A stretch of 64,000 nucleotides of DNA, taken from positions 122,521,235-122,585,234 of the forward strand of contig BSWB01000004.1 of NCBI GenBank assembly GCA_033239125.1, in the 5' to 3' direction. This document shows positions 11,593-21,800 of the stretch, in pieces. The position numbers were made by a program, and so were the translations under genes. This stretch comes from Fagopyrum homotropicum (Eukaryota; Streptophyta; Magnoliopsida; Caryophyllales; Polygonaceae). Below the pieces are notes generated by a model, which did not search any database, was not told where the DNA came from, and saw only the letters and a program-made list of their open reading frames with translations. Positions within the stretch are counted from its first letter, which is position 1, and each line of letters opens with the position of its first letter.

Positions 11593-11877
11593 TATCCTTT
11601 GAGATCTTGAGTTGGAACCACAACTAGACGCTTTAATCCCTAGAATCCGCATTTCCCCTTACTTGACTTTTACATCATCTTTGATTGTTTTAATTGCTTT
11701 TATTTATAATATTTGACTGCCTGATTCCGTGCTTTGTTTCACCATTGTCCCTGTGTTCAACCCCTGAAATTCTTGTTTTTATTACAATTGATCCGTACAC
11801 TGCGGGTTCGCATATTGTTCAAGCATACTTCTTGGGTTATAAATATTAAAGCTTGCACACACCTTTTGGAGCGAACA
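11593..11877 (+). repeat. F 5' LTR, 3' end fragment
   Basis: Aligns with the last 280 or so bases of the A LTR, including the GTACACTGCGGGTTCGC block at 11795-11811 and the terminus GGAGCGAACA. The upstream part of this LTR lies on the other side of H, outside the window. Confidence 0.85.
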
Positions 11878-11883
11878 AGTTTT

Positions 11884-11901
11884 TGGCGTCGTTGCCGGGG
11901 A
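11884..11901 (+). promoter_or_regulatory. F primer-binding site, one mutation
   Basis: Reads TGGCGTCGTTGCCGGGGA. It differs from the sites of A, D and H by one C-to-T change, compatible with deamination in an old copy. Confidence 0.85.
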
Positions 11902-12213
11902 CTTGGTCAAGACCGAGTTCGGTATTTGGTTGTATAGCTTGGAAGCTTTTACTTTTGCATTTGATTTGTAACGCCCCAATTTTAGGCGTGTTATATATAT
12001 ATATATATATATATATTCCGGCTTTTATCGATATACTTTAATAGTTTACGAGTATTTTCAGTTGTAAATTTAAATTTTATGAGTGTATTAATATATATAC
12101 TTGATAATATATTTTCCGTAAATTATTTTCAAAATAGTTCGGGAAGTTTTATGATACGGAAATCTCAATCTGATTTATTTTGATCGAGTTTATTTAATCC
12201 CGAATTTCATTAT

Positions 12214-12222
12214 TATATAAAA
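12214..12222 (+). promoter_or_regulatory. G LTR TATA box
   Basis: TATATAAAA in an AT-rich stretch, followed within about 100 bp by a pyrimidine-rich and then GC-rich transcribed-leader-like region (12240-12850). It marks the plus strand as the coding direction of G. Confidence 0.45.
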
Positions 12223-12294
12223 TGGTTAATTAATTAATTTATTCTTATTTATCTCTTTTCTTTTTTCCCCTTTCTTCACTCCACCTGTCTCTAG

Positions 12295-12860
12295 TTGTAC
12301 GTGATGATACCCGACCCCTCGTTCTACCCTCTGCTGCCCCTTTTTCCACTTTCTCACGCTAACCTCTCTAGTCTCCATTCTCACTTCTCCAACCTCCAAC
12401 TTTCTTTCCTTATCTCTGTAGCCTCACGCCACCTCCTCCTTTGCTCGGACTCACCACCGCGGACGTGTTGCCGCCGTCTCCAGGCCGGGATGAGCAACCG
12501 GGAGCCGTCAGCCCACTTTTCCCTTTCCCCCTCGAGCTTCGCTTGGATCTGCCGGCCCTCTATCGCGCCTCCACATGCAGACAAGGAGAAGAGTGGCCGC
12601 CATGCAGTTGGCTTCCGCCTCCCTGGCAGCCATCAACCCTAATCGGCCTTCGTCGCTCCCAGGGAGTGCTCTGCCGCCCCGTTGCTTGCGCCGCCCTCAA
12701 GGACGATCGACAGAGCCCAACTGCCCCGCCCAGCCCTCACCGCCTGCCGAAGCTGCCGGCCGTCCTCCGCCACCGCTCCCTCGGACCTTCCCTCCTCCGC
12801 CTGCGCGAGCCGCCAGGAGCTCATCCCCCTCCTTTCTTTTGTGCGTGTATGCAAGGTTGA
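12295..12860 (+). other. GC-rich leader-like island inside solo LTR G
   Basis: This stretch is strikingly GC- and pyrimidine-rich compared with the rest of the LTR and holds overlapping open frames on both strands. None shows a domain, and the frames exist because stop codons are rare in GC-rich DNA. Its position just after the TATA box suggests the R/U5 leader of the element, or a captured host fragment. Confidence 0.4.
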
Positions 12861-13680
12861 AGGAGACCCTTTTGTATAATTTTAATTTGACCCCTTAAAT
12901 TGTGTATAATTGCAGTAGTACCCATTTTCTTATTTATTCAGTTTTGGACCCCTCTCTTTTTGTTTTTATTGTGACTACCCTGCGAAATTTTATTATTGTA
13001 GTCTTGACATTATATTCTTAAAATGTGCAGCTTTTTCCCTTGAGTATAAATTATAATTTTGACCCAAAGCTTATTTCGGAAATATGGCCGAGTTTTGTGA
13101 GTTTCTTTGTTGCCGGAAAAGTTGACTTCAGATTTTATCCATGTTTATAAATTCTGTATGGATCGTCCCGGAAAGCGTTTTGGGAGTTTTAATCCTTGTT
13201 TTAAAAGCGGGACTTTCCTTATATTTTATGCCCTCGTTGGATTAATTTCAAGTTATGACTCAAGGGTTTAATTGCGGGTTTTTAGCGTTTGCTTTTGAAA
13301 ATGAGTTTACCTTAGAATATTATACCTTATATATTACGATCAAATTTAGCGTATTAGCTAAATTTGTGTAGCTTGGGTTTTAGGTCCGAAAGCGCCCCGA
13401 TAAAGGCCTAACGAGTCCAAGCTCGACATCTGTCTTTTGACGTCACGTGAGTACCCTCTCCTCCGAGTTTATGATCATGCTCGATCTAGTTATGTTTTAT
13501 GGTAGTATCATGATAGGATGGATCTAGCATACTTTAGAGTGAATGCCAAGTAGTGGCTTTGGACCTTAGGCGAGTTGGTTGAGCATGTTGGACTTTCTAA
13601 GCTAGATTGTCTTTACTTAGGTTGTGGTTTATGATCTTGTGAGGTATATGATGTTATGAGTTCTAGCATGTGTTTGAGAG

Positions 13681-15447
13681 TGATAGCATGAATTATAGTC
13701 TATATTTTGGGGTTTCTTTGGACGTTTTATCTTCAATAATCTGCATGTTTGTATGTATAATATGTGATTATATTACCATTTCATCTACCTTTGCGGGAAT
13801 CTAGGTCTACACCTAGTTTTGTTGTAATCGTAGGTAAAATGGCACGTTTTGCATCAAAAAGGAGCAAAAGGAGCTATGGAGTCATTGGAGCTACATTCAG
13901 GAACATAAGGAACCATCCAGGAAGCATAGTCATGGATTAGAGATTCACTTTGGACCAGATTTGAGAGATTTCACATTCAGTTGTGACTCACCTCGGTTGA
14001 CCACAGATTCACCTCGACCGAGGTGATCCAGAGAAGTCGACTCGACCGAGGCGAACACCTGGGACGCGGCGAGAATATTTTATTCTTGGCTGGGATCTTT
14101 TATCTTTGGAAAGAGATCTTATATTTTTGGGCTTGGCTCCTGGAAGGATGAAGATAATTCAGATCCTATATTTTACCTTTATTTATGGGAAAAGATCTTT
14201 CTAAGATATATTATCTTTGGAGGGTTATTTTCCTATTAAAAGGGTTGAATTTCCACAAATCCAACATCACGCTATATCCGCTATCAACGCAAGATCAAGG
14301 TTTATACACCGCAGCAGCCATACTCCAGTTGGGAGATTTGAAGAACCTTTTTGAAGGTTGAAGGAAGATTGAAGTCTATAGCTTTTATAGCTTTTGAAGG
14401 GTTTTTGTAAGATTATCTTAGATTCCCTTCCTTGTTGTCTTGCCTTGTTGGATTTCTATCCAAGGAACGCTTTTGTTGTGATATTTGATTCAGTTATTGA
14501 AGTCTTTTCATTAAATTCTTCTTGTTCAAATATTCACCTTCTTCCCATATATTTGATTAATACTTTCATGATGATGAGTGGCTAATCTCTTTGTGTGATT
14601 CTAGGGTGATTGGCTGAAGGTTGTGGGAAAAACAATGATAGAATGATCTTAATCACAGTAGGACCCTGAAAGTTCGAGTCTTTAACCTTAACCCTAAGCA
14701 TCTCGCTCAGTCGATGAACATCTCGGCCGGGGTGGAATTTGGCTGACCGAGGTGACTATTCTGATCCGAAACTGAGAGTTAAGTGTTAGAGTTTGCTAAA
14801 TCCTATCCTTATTACACCTTTCCTGGTTCAATGCAAGCTCAGGATGAGACTTACCCGGTAATTCCTTAGTTTGTTTACCTAAGATCATAAGTGTAGGTAA
14901 TAAAGGTTTGTCCTTTATTGGGGTTTGAGTGTGTTTTCATCCCATCTTTGTGAGTTAGCCTGAGACTTACCCGGTAAAGGTTGATTCTATTCCCTTAGAT
15001 GGTGTGTTAGTTTGAGGTTATAGTTCTTTATCTTAATTCCTTGAGACTTACCCGGTAATAGGAGTTACGGTTTTGGATTAGTGAGTAGTGAGACTTACCC
15101 GGTGATCTATTCCACTTTAGTAACACCTTCCCCATGCAAAAACCTCAGCTTTGTCCGCTTGTCTTTAGATCTTGAGTTGGAACCACAACTAGATGCTTTA
15201 ATCCCTAGAATTGCATGTTTCCTTTATTGACTGTTTATCATCTTTGAATGTTTTAATTGCTTTTGTGGTTAGTAATTACTAGAGCTTACCGTGATTGGAC
15301 TTTGTTTCACTAAGTCCCTGTGATCGACCCCTGAAATTCCTTGCTTTTTACTACGATTGACCCGTACACTGCGGGTTCGCATCCTTGTTTTAAGCTTACG
15401 TCTAGGGTTATAAATTTAAAGCTTGCACACACCGTTTGGAGCGAACA
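13681..15447 (+). repeat. A 5' LTR (1767 bp)
   Basis: Termini TGATAGCATG...GAGCGAACA. It contains a CACCTCGACCGAGGTG palindrome (14010-14025) with half-sites around it and a second palindrome array at 14704-14749. Four copies of GAGACTTACCCGGT lie between 14846 and 15105, and the conserved GTACACTGCGGGTTCGC block is at 15364-15380. The TATA region near 14230 reads CTATTAAAAG, weaker than in other copies. Confidence 0.92.
14846..15105 (+). repeat. Four dispersed GAGACTTACCCGGT repeats in A LTR
   Basis: Copies start at 14846, 14962, 15043 and 15090, in otherwise unique sequence. Each continues as AA or GA. The core TTACCCGGTAA is a near-palindrome. Equivalent sets are seen in LTRs E (42700-42960, minus), I (31620-31880, minus), D (48200-48460) and C (52400-52660, minus). 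Confidence 0.75.
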
Positions 15448-15453
15448 AGTTTT

Positions 15454-15471
15454 TGGCGCCGTTGCCGGGGA
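15454..15471 (+). promoter_or_regulatory. A primer-binding site, tRNA-Asp type
   Basis: TGGCGCCGTTGCCGGGGA, intact, six bases after the LTR end. It marks the start of the internal region. Confidence 0.92.
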
Positions 15472-15571
15472 CTTGGTCTAGACCAAGCCGGTTGCGGTTT
15501 GCTTTCGGGGCACTTGCCCCTGTTGCTACTAACTACTCTTTCTATGAGTTTTGTAGTTTTTAGGATTTCCG

Positions 15572-16720
15572 ATGACTACATTTGATCCAGCCTGGATAGC
15601 AAGGCAAAGTGCTAGGGCGGACCATTATGAATACTTGGAGGAGAAGTACTCCTTCTATTGGTTCAACAATGAATGGGAAAGAGAAGAGACCATTAAGCAT
15701 GAACTTGCAATGTGGGATGAACTGAATGTCCCTAAAAAGATTTGTGAGCAACCCCTTGAAGATTCTCTTGAATCAAGATGGGAGAGGTTGATGAAGAAGG
15801 TGGAGGAGCTCAAGGAAAGCCCCCTATCCTACGCTAAGCCGGAAGAGGAGCATAAGGAAGTGCTGCAAATTCCAAGCACCCCTCCAATCAAACCAGAAGT
15901 TTCTCCTGAAGCTTTTGAGGGAGAAGAAGATTTGGAAAATTTTGATCCGACTGTTGAGACCTCAGCCGAGGTGAAAGAGAGATCGGCCGAGGTTGAGGAA
16001 AAATCTGTAGAATTGGAAGATACGGAGAACCTTGGCCAAATTACTGAGACTGTGGTCAAGGTGGAATAAAGATCAACTGAGTTGGGAGGGATTTCGTGTG
16101 TGGATTATCAACTCAACATGAAACTTGTCTCAAGATGTGGAGAACTTTACGAGGTACATTCTCCTACTTCATTTGAAATCCCTATTAAAATTTCTGAATT
16201 TTTCAGGAATGCACCGGAGAGTTGGAGGTCTCTTCCGAAAGAACCTCCTAAGATCAAGATGAAACCTCCCTTGAAACTGTTGGAAGAAGATACTCCTTGG
16301 ATTATAAGGAGTGGAGTTTGCAAGCACTACACCATTAAGGCGATGAAGTGTCTCTTGTTCAAGTATGGGGTCCCTCGCATGCTAAGGACCTTGTACCATC
16401 CCCAAGCTAAAGATAGGGAAGCTATTAGGATTCTCGAGAAGCTGTTTTTTCGATCAAGGAAAGGATGGGACGACAGACTAAGTTATGTCCCACAGGAAAA
16501 GAGGAAGACCGGTAGGATCCCGGTGAGGACCAAACCATACAAGCTTGTACGTAGGAGATCCTACCATTTGCCGGTGAAGTTAGGAACCGGGACCTTTTTG
16601 GGAGAGTTTCATTATGGATCCAATGAGCACTTGCACTTGTTGGAGCGTTTGATAGACTTACTCATCTCACCCCATGATGAAGGTGAAGTATGGGGTGAGG
16701 ATACCTCCCATCACGCATAG
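15572..16720 (+). pseudogene. A fused ORF: unique N-terminus, PR-RT linker, integrase remnant
   Basis: One frame of 382 codons with a single in-frame TAA at 16067-16069. Residues 1-110 (FDPAWIARQSARADHYEYLEEKY...) are unrecognised and charged. Residues 125-160 are acidic with repeated SAEV segments. Near 225-235, PPKIKMKPP matches the Athila linker before RT (PPKLELKPLPSHL in D). The frame then passes directly to an integrase segment: LLFKYGV, YHPQ, ILEK, RSRKGW and PYKLV match LLAKYGV, YHPQ, ILEK, RTRKDW and PYKLV of B integrase. The catalytic Glu region is shortened. RT, RNase H and most of integrase are deleted. Element F carries the same fusion, so the fusion existed before both insertions. 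A packaging or cis role is possible but unproven. Confidence 0.75.
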
Positions 16721-16737
16721 AGATGCCGTATGGTCCA

Positions 16738-16780
16738 GCTAGCGACCTTAAATCAAGCGCTTTTTGGGAGGCAACCCAAG
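16738..16780 (+). other. Conserved 43-bp post-pol hairpin block (A)
   Basis: Starts 18 nt after the ORF stop with GCTAGCGACCTTAAA, followed by the palindrome AAGCGCTT and a stem-loop with arms TTGGG and CCCAA and loop AGGCAA. It ends in CCAAG followed by GTATTG, which resembles a splice donor. The same 43-bp unit occurs in F, C and B at the same place. Its role is unknown; a splicing, translation or packaging element are all possible. Confidence 0.7.
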
Positions 16781-17535
16781 GTATTGCTTTCTTTTCCCTT
16801 TTTCTAGTCTAGCTTAGATAGTTTTTGCTTTTGCTTTGCTTTGTTTTGTTTTTGGCGTTCTAGACAGATAACAGGTGACATCTAATGAAGAAGCATAACT
16901 GGAAGGACAGAAGATCGAGAATTTGAGAAGACGAAGTTTGACTGAGGCATCTCGGTTGCTGTCAGAGCACCTCGACCGAGATGATTCATGAGCAACCGAG
17001 GCGACTAGGGTTTCTGAAGAACCACCTCGGTCCGTACCACCTCGGTCCAGTCGAGACCATCTCGACCGAGGTGACAGCAGTTCCAGAAAGGGTATAAAAG
17101 GGGAGAAATTTCTCTCTCTTCACTTCACCCAACCCTCCTCGACCGCGGCGACAGTTTGCACCTCGCTTCTTCGATTCTTGCTCGTTTTCGAAGATTTTCG
17201 CTTCCAAACTGCGATTAAGGCATAGAGGATCCCGGTGCATCATCGATCTGCAAGAAAATCGAACCGATTCGGCCAAACAAGGTAAAACAAAACCGAAACC
17301 CTACCTCGCTGTTTTCGCTTCAATTTGGGCTTTGGTCGCCCTTGCATTTGCTGAGAAAAGGCTTAAGTACCCCATAGGAAGCAGTTGTAGTGATTTTGGG
17401 GGAAAAGAACTGAATTTTCTGAAGAAACTAGAATCCAGTTTTCCGCCTCGGTCTAGTCGTTCTGTGCCTCGGCCGAGGTGATTCTTGAGAGTTGTCAGTC
17501 GACCGAGGTGACCTGACAGTGACAGTTTTCTGAAA
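16781..17535 (+). other. Region between hairpin and env-position gene in A
   Basis: No long open frame of recognisable family. It holds a dense set of CTCGGT/ACCGAG half-sites and palindromes (about 16945-17075, 17133-17150 and 17446-17512), including CCTCGGCCGAGG near 17477-17488. Element E has the homologous segment at 46901-47104 on the minus strand. It may be the leader of a transcript for the env-position gene. Confidence 0.5.
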
Positions 17536-18077
17536 ATGAGTTCTGACCGACGCCTTGCCCTTAGGGATAGATCCTCACCTTCCCCTTCTTCCTCTTCTTC
17601 CCGACCCTATCGACCGGTGATCCACGAGCGACACCAGGTCGATTACGACCGTATTTCCGGCCGTCCAGTGATTGCACCTCGCTTCCTGGACGTGTCTGCT
17701 TTTGACTGTCTCCAGGTAGATGGAGACCTTAGACGGATGATTTCTACAGTAGGGCTGGATCAGTTTACTAAGATCCGAGCCCCAGCCTATTTGGAGCCCA
17801 CCTTAGAGTTCATTAGCTCCTTCACCTACCTCCCCACAGAGCGATCTGTGAAGTACCGGTTGATGAACCGGAACTTCTTACTGCCACTAGAGTACTAGAG
17901 AGAGATTTTTGGTTTTCCTGAGCCCACAGCTGTTGACTTCCCATCCCGATCTGTAGCTAGGGAGTTTTGGGGGCAGATTGCCCATATTACTGAGCACGCA
18001 GACAGATGGCGCCCTGGAGATTCCAGGGAGAAGGTCATCTTCCATTTAGCCTTTAGGTTAGCCCACCGGATCTTCAG

Positions 18078-18873
18078 TGATGCGTCCTTGGAGGTAACAA
18101 GGATAACTCCGGATCTAGATCAAGCAAAACTCCAACTACTCCTTGATTCTTGGTGCAACGTTGTATCGTTTCGGATCCAAAGGGGCGGAAGCGATGAAGA
18201 AACAAGGGTTACTCCGATCTAGAGAGATCGAAGGAACCTTTTTGGGTGGATCGAAGGTTGATTCTTAAAAAGAATCCTCGAATATGGATTTCTTGAATCA
18301 AAGACGAGATCCAAGGAAGAAGTTTGAGGGTTAGAAGAGAGGTTTTGATGCCCAAGCTAAGTGGAGGAAATTCTTCTCAAAACTTAGTAATATTGAACAT
18401 GAGAAATAAGTGAGGCAAGATATCTCTTATATAGAGAGACTTGCCTACCTATGGGCCAACGGGCCAAACAAAAATACATGAAGAAAAGCCCAAAAGGGGA
18501 AAACCTAAAAGGGGCGGAAGCAAACCCTAAACGGATAAGGTCAAAAAGGGAATATTCCTATACGGAATATCCCTTTATTACATAAAAAGGAAACACATGA
18601 AAATATAGTCCGAAAATAAGCTAGCTTCATGCCATGGAGTCGGAAAGACGGGACATGCCGCTAACGGAACCGGTAGCCTATGCCATGGTGGTGTAGAGAC
18701 AAGGCATGCCGGTAATGGGACCAAGTGAAGACGTAATGCGGGTGATGATGGAGCCGGTGGCTCGAGCAATGGCCTTAGCTCGGGATCGGGTGATCGGTCC
18801 ATCTGAGCGAACTCTAAGAGCCTCGTCCTCTTCGTCTATGGTCAACGTAAAAGGGGCATCCAAGGGCGCATCA
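18078..18873 (-). repeat. E3 3' LTR (796 bp)
   Basis: Termini TGATGCGTCC...GGGCGCATCA form a short inverted repeat. In element orientation its first 196 bp encode the last 65 residues of the polyprotein plus the stop at 18678. A TATA box lies at 18426-18434. Confidence 0.95.
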
Positions 18874-21800
18874 GTCCCCCCATCTTGGCTGTAAAACGTC
18901 CCCGTTTCACCATCGTCAAAGAGGGGCTCAACATAAGGGGCAAGGTCCTTGACGTTGAACGTTGGGTGTACTCCGTAGGAATCCGGAAGCTCTAACTTGT
19001 ATGCATTTGGACCATGACGGGCTAAGATGCGGAATGGGCCATCACCACGGTCCGAGAGCTTGCTCATGCGGCGAGTAGGAAAACGCTCCTTCCGTAGGTG
19101 GAGCCAAACAAGATCACCGGGCTCAAAAGAGACGTCGCGGCGGCCCTTGTTGCGTTGTCCGGCAAGTTGGGCGGCACGACGTTCGAGTTGTGTCCTAGTC
19201 CGCTCATGAAGCTCAATGATTTGGGCGGCTCGGTTTCCGGCGATGATGTGTTCTCCATCCTTGAGCGGGCGGGGAGTGAAATCCAATGGTGTATGTGGAT
19301 TGAGGCCGTAGACAACTTCAAATGGGGACAATTTAGTTGCCGTGTGCCTAGACCTGTTATATGAAAACTCTACAACAGAAAGTAAGTCCTCCCACCTACG
19401 TGGGTTGGTCCTAGTGGTGGCTCTAAGTAGAGCACCAAGAGTCCGATTGGTCACCTCCGTTTGACCATCGGTTTGGGGGTGATAACTGCTTGAAAACAAC
19501 AAGTTGGTTCCAAGTTTTCCCCACAACGTTCTCCAAAAATGACTTAAGAATTTCACGTCCCGATCACTAACGATGGAACGTGGTATCCCATGTAAACGCA
19601 CCACATTATCAAAGAACAAGGTGGCAACTTCACTAGCATTTAGGGTGCTTTTACATGCGATGAAATGAGTCATTTTGGAGAAACGATCGACTACCACGAA
19701 AATGGAGTCTTTGCCTCGTTTTGACATAGGCAACCCGACCACAAAGTCCATGGATAGATCCTTCCAAGGTCCCATTGGTATAGGCAAAGGAGAATACATC
19801 CCATCCGGACCTTGGCGCGACTTGGCATGATGACATGTGATGCAACCCTTGCAAAACCTTGTCACATGCATACGCATCCGGGGCCAAAAGAAATGCTCTT
19901 GGAGAGCGGAAAGGGTCTTGGTAGCACCGAAATGACCACGGCCCTCATGAGCTTCCTTGACCAACAAATGGCGTATAGATGAGCGCGGAATACAAAGTTT
20001 TCCCGCTCGAAAAAGATAGCCATCGTTAATAAAGAAAGACTCGTGCTCTCGGAGGTCGAGGCATTGTGCCCATATGTCCTTGAAGTCAAGATCCGTGGCA
20101 TATAACTCTTTGATAAGAGCAAAGCCATGTATCTTGGCATCCATATACACAAGGAGGGCATAGCGGCGAGAAAGGGCATCGGCGACCACATTCTCTTTGC
20201 CTTTCTTATGCCGAATGACATAAGGAAAGGTCTCTAAAAACTCTACCCAACTAGCATGGCGCCGACTGAGATTTGTTTGACTCTTGAGATACAAAAGAGC
20301 CGCATGATCCGAATGAATCACGAACTCCTTCGGCCACAAGTAATGTTGCCATGTCTTAAGACAACGAACTAGAGCATATAGTTCCTTGTCATATGTAGGG
20401 TAGTTGAGCGAAGGACCGGACAGTTTTTCACTGAAGTAGGCAATTGGACGATTCTCTTGTAAGAGAACTCCTCCAATGCCCACATTTGATGCATCACACT
20501 CCACCTCGAAGGTTTTCGAAAAGTTTGGGAGTTGGAGTAATGGTGCATTACAAAGACGGTCTTTGAGCGCATCAAACGCTCGAACATGGACATCACGCCA
20601 CTCAAACGTGACACCCTTGGTAGTGAGCTCATGGAGCGGTGCCGCTACTGTGCTAAAGTCCTTGACAAAGCGGCGGTACAAACCCGCTAAGCCGAGAAAG
20701 GCTCGGACCATGGTGACCGTAGTAGGAGTAGGCCACTCCCGAATAGCACGAACTTTAGATTCGTCGACTCGGAGTCCGTCCTTAGACACGACATAGCCAA
20801 GAAAGATAGTGGTGTCCGAGCAAAAGACGCATTTGTCAAAGTTGACATACAATTGCTCTTGTCTAAGGCACTCGAGCACTTGGCGAAGGTGCCCGATGTG
20901 ATCCTCCAAAGACGTACTAAACACCAAAATATCATCAAAATAAACAACAACGAATGTACCCAAGAATCGGCGCAAGACGTGGTTCATGAGGCGCATGAAG
21001 GTGGACGGGGCGTTGGAGAGGCCAAAAGGCATGACAAGCCATTCATAGAGTCCATACTTCGTTTTGAACGCCGTCTTCCATTCGTCACCTTCGGCCATCC
21101 GGATTTGGTGGTAACCTCTCCGGAGATCAATTTTGGAGAAGATAGTGGCGCCATGAAGCTCATCCAACATGTCATCAAGGCGCGGGATCGGGTGGCGATA
21201 TTTGACGGTGATTTGGTTGATGGCACGACAATCAACACACATCCGCCATGATCCATCTTTCTTTGGTACTAAGATTACCGGGACGGCACATGGTGATAAG
21301 GATTCACGCACATGTCCCCGGTCTAGGAGCTCTTGCACTTGACGTTGTAGCTCCTTTGTCTCTTCCGGACTGGCTCGGTAAGCGGCACGGTTGGGCAAAG
21401 AGGCACCGGGCACAAAGTCAATTTGATGTTCAATCCCTCGGATAGGTGGCAAGCCGGGTGGGAGGTCTTTGGGCATAATATCCTGAAATTCGGACAACAA
21501 CAAAGACACCTCGTGTGGCACATTACTTGGGTCATGAGAAGTAGATAAACAAAACGGAACAAGTAAAAAGCATGGGAACTTGCCTTCCATGACCGGTTGC
21601 AAATCATGCCGGCGAGCTAAGAGTATCCGTGGCTCACACCGTCCTTGAATTACGGGATCCGAAGATGATAAAGGTGCGCCCGAAGAAACGATGCGACCTT
21701 TACTACCTTTGGATTCGGTAGCATGGACAAGAGGGGCGGTGTTGCGGGATTTGGGAGTACTAGCACCTACAACATCGGGACTCCGGGGGTCCGATTTTGC

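Noticed and set aside
12441..12860. Several overlapping proline-rich frames in solo LTR G
   Set aside because: They overlap on both strands in GC-rich DNA where stops are rare; no domain, inside an LTR.
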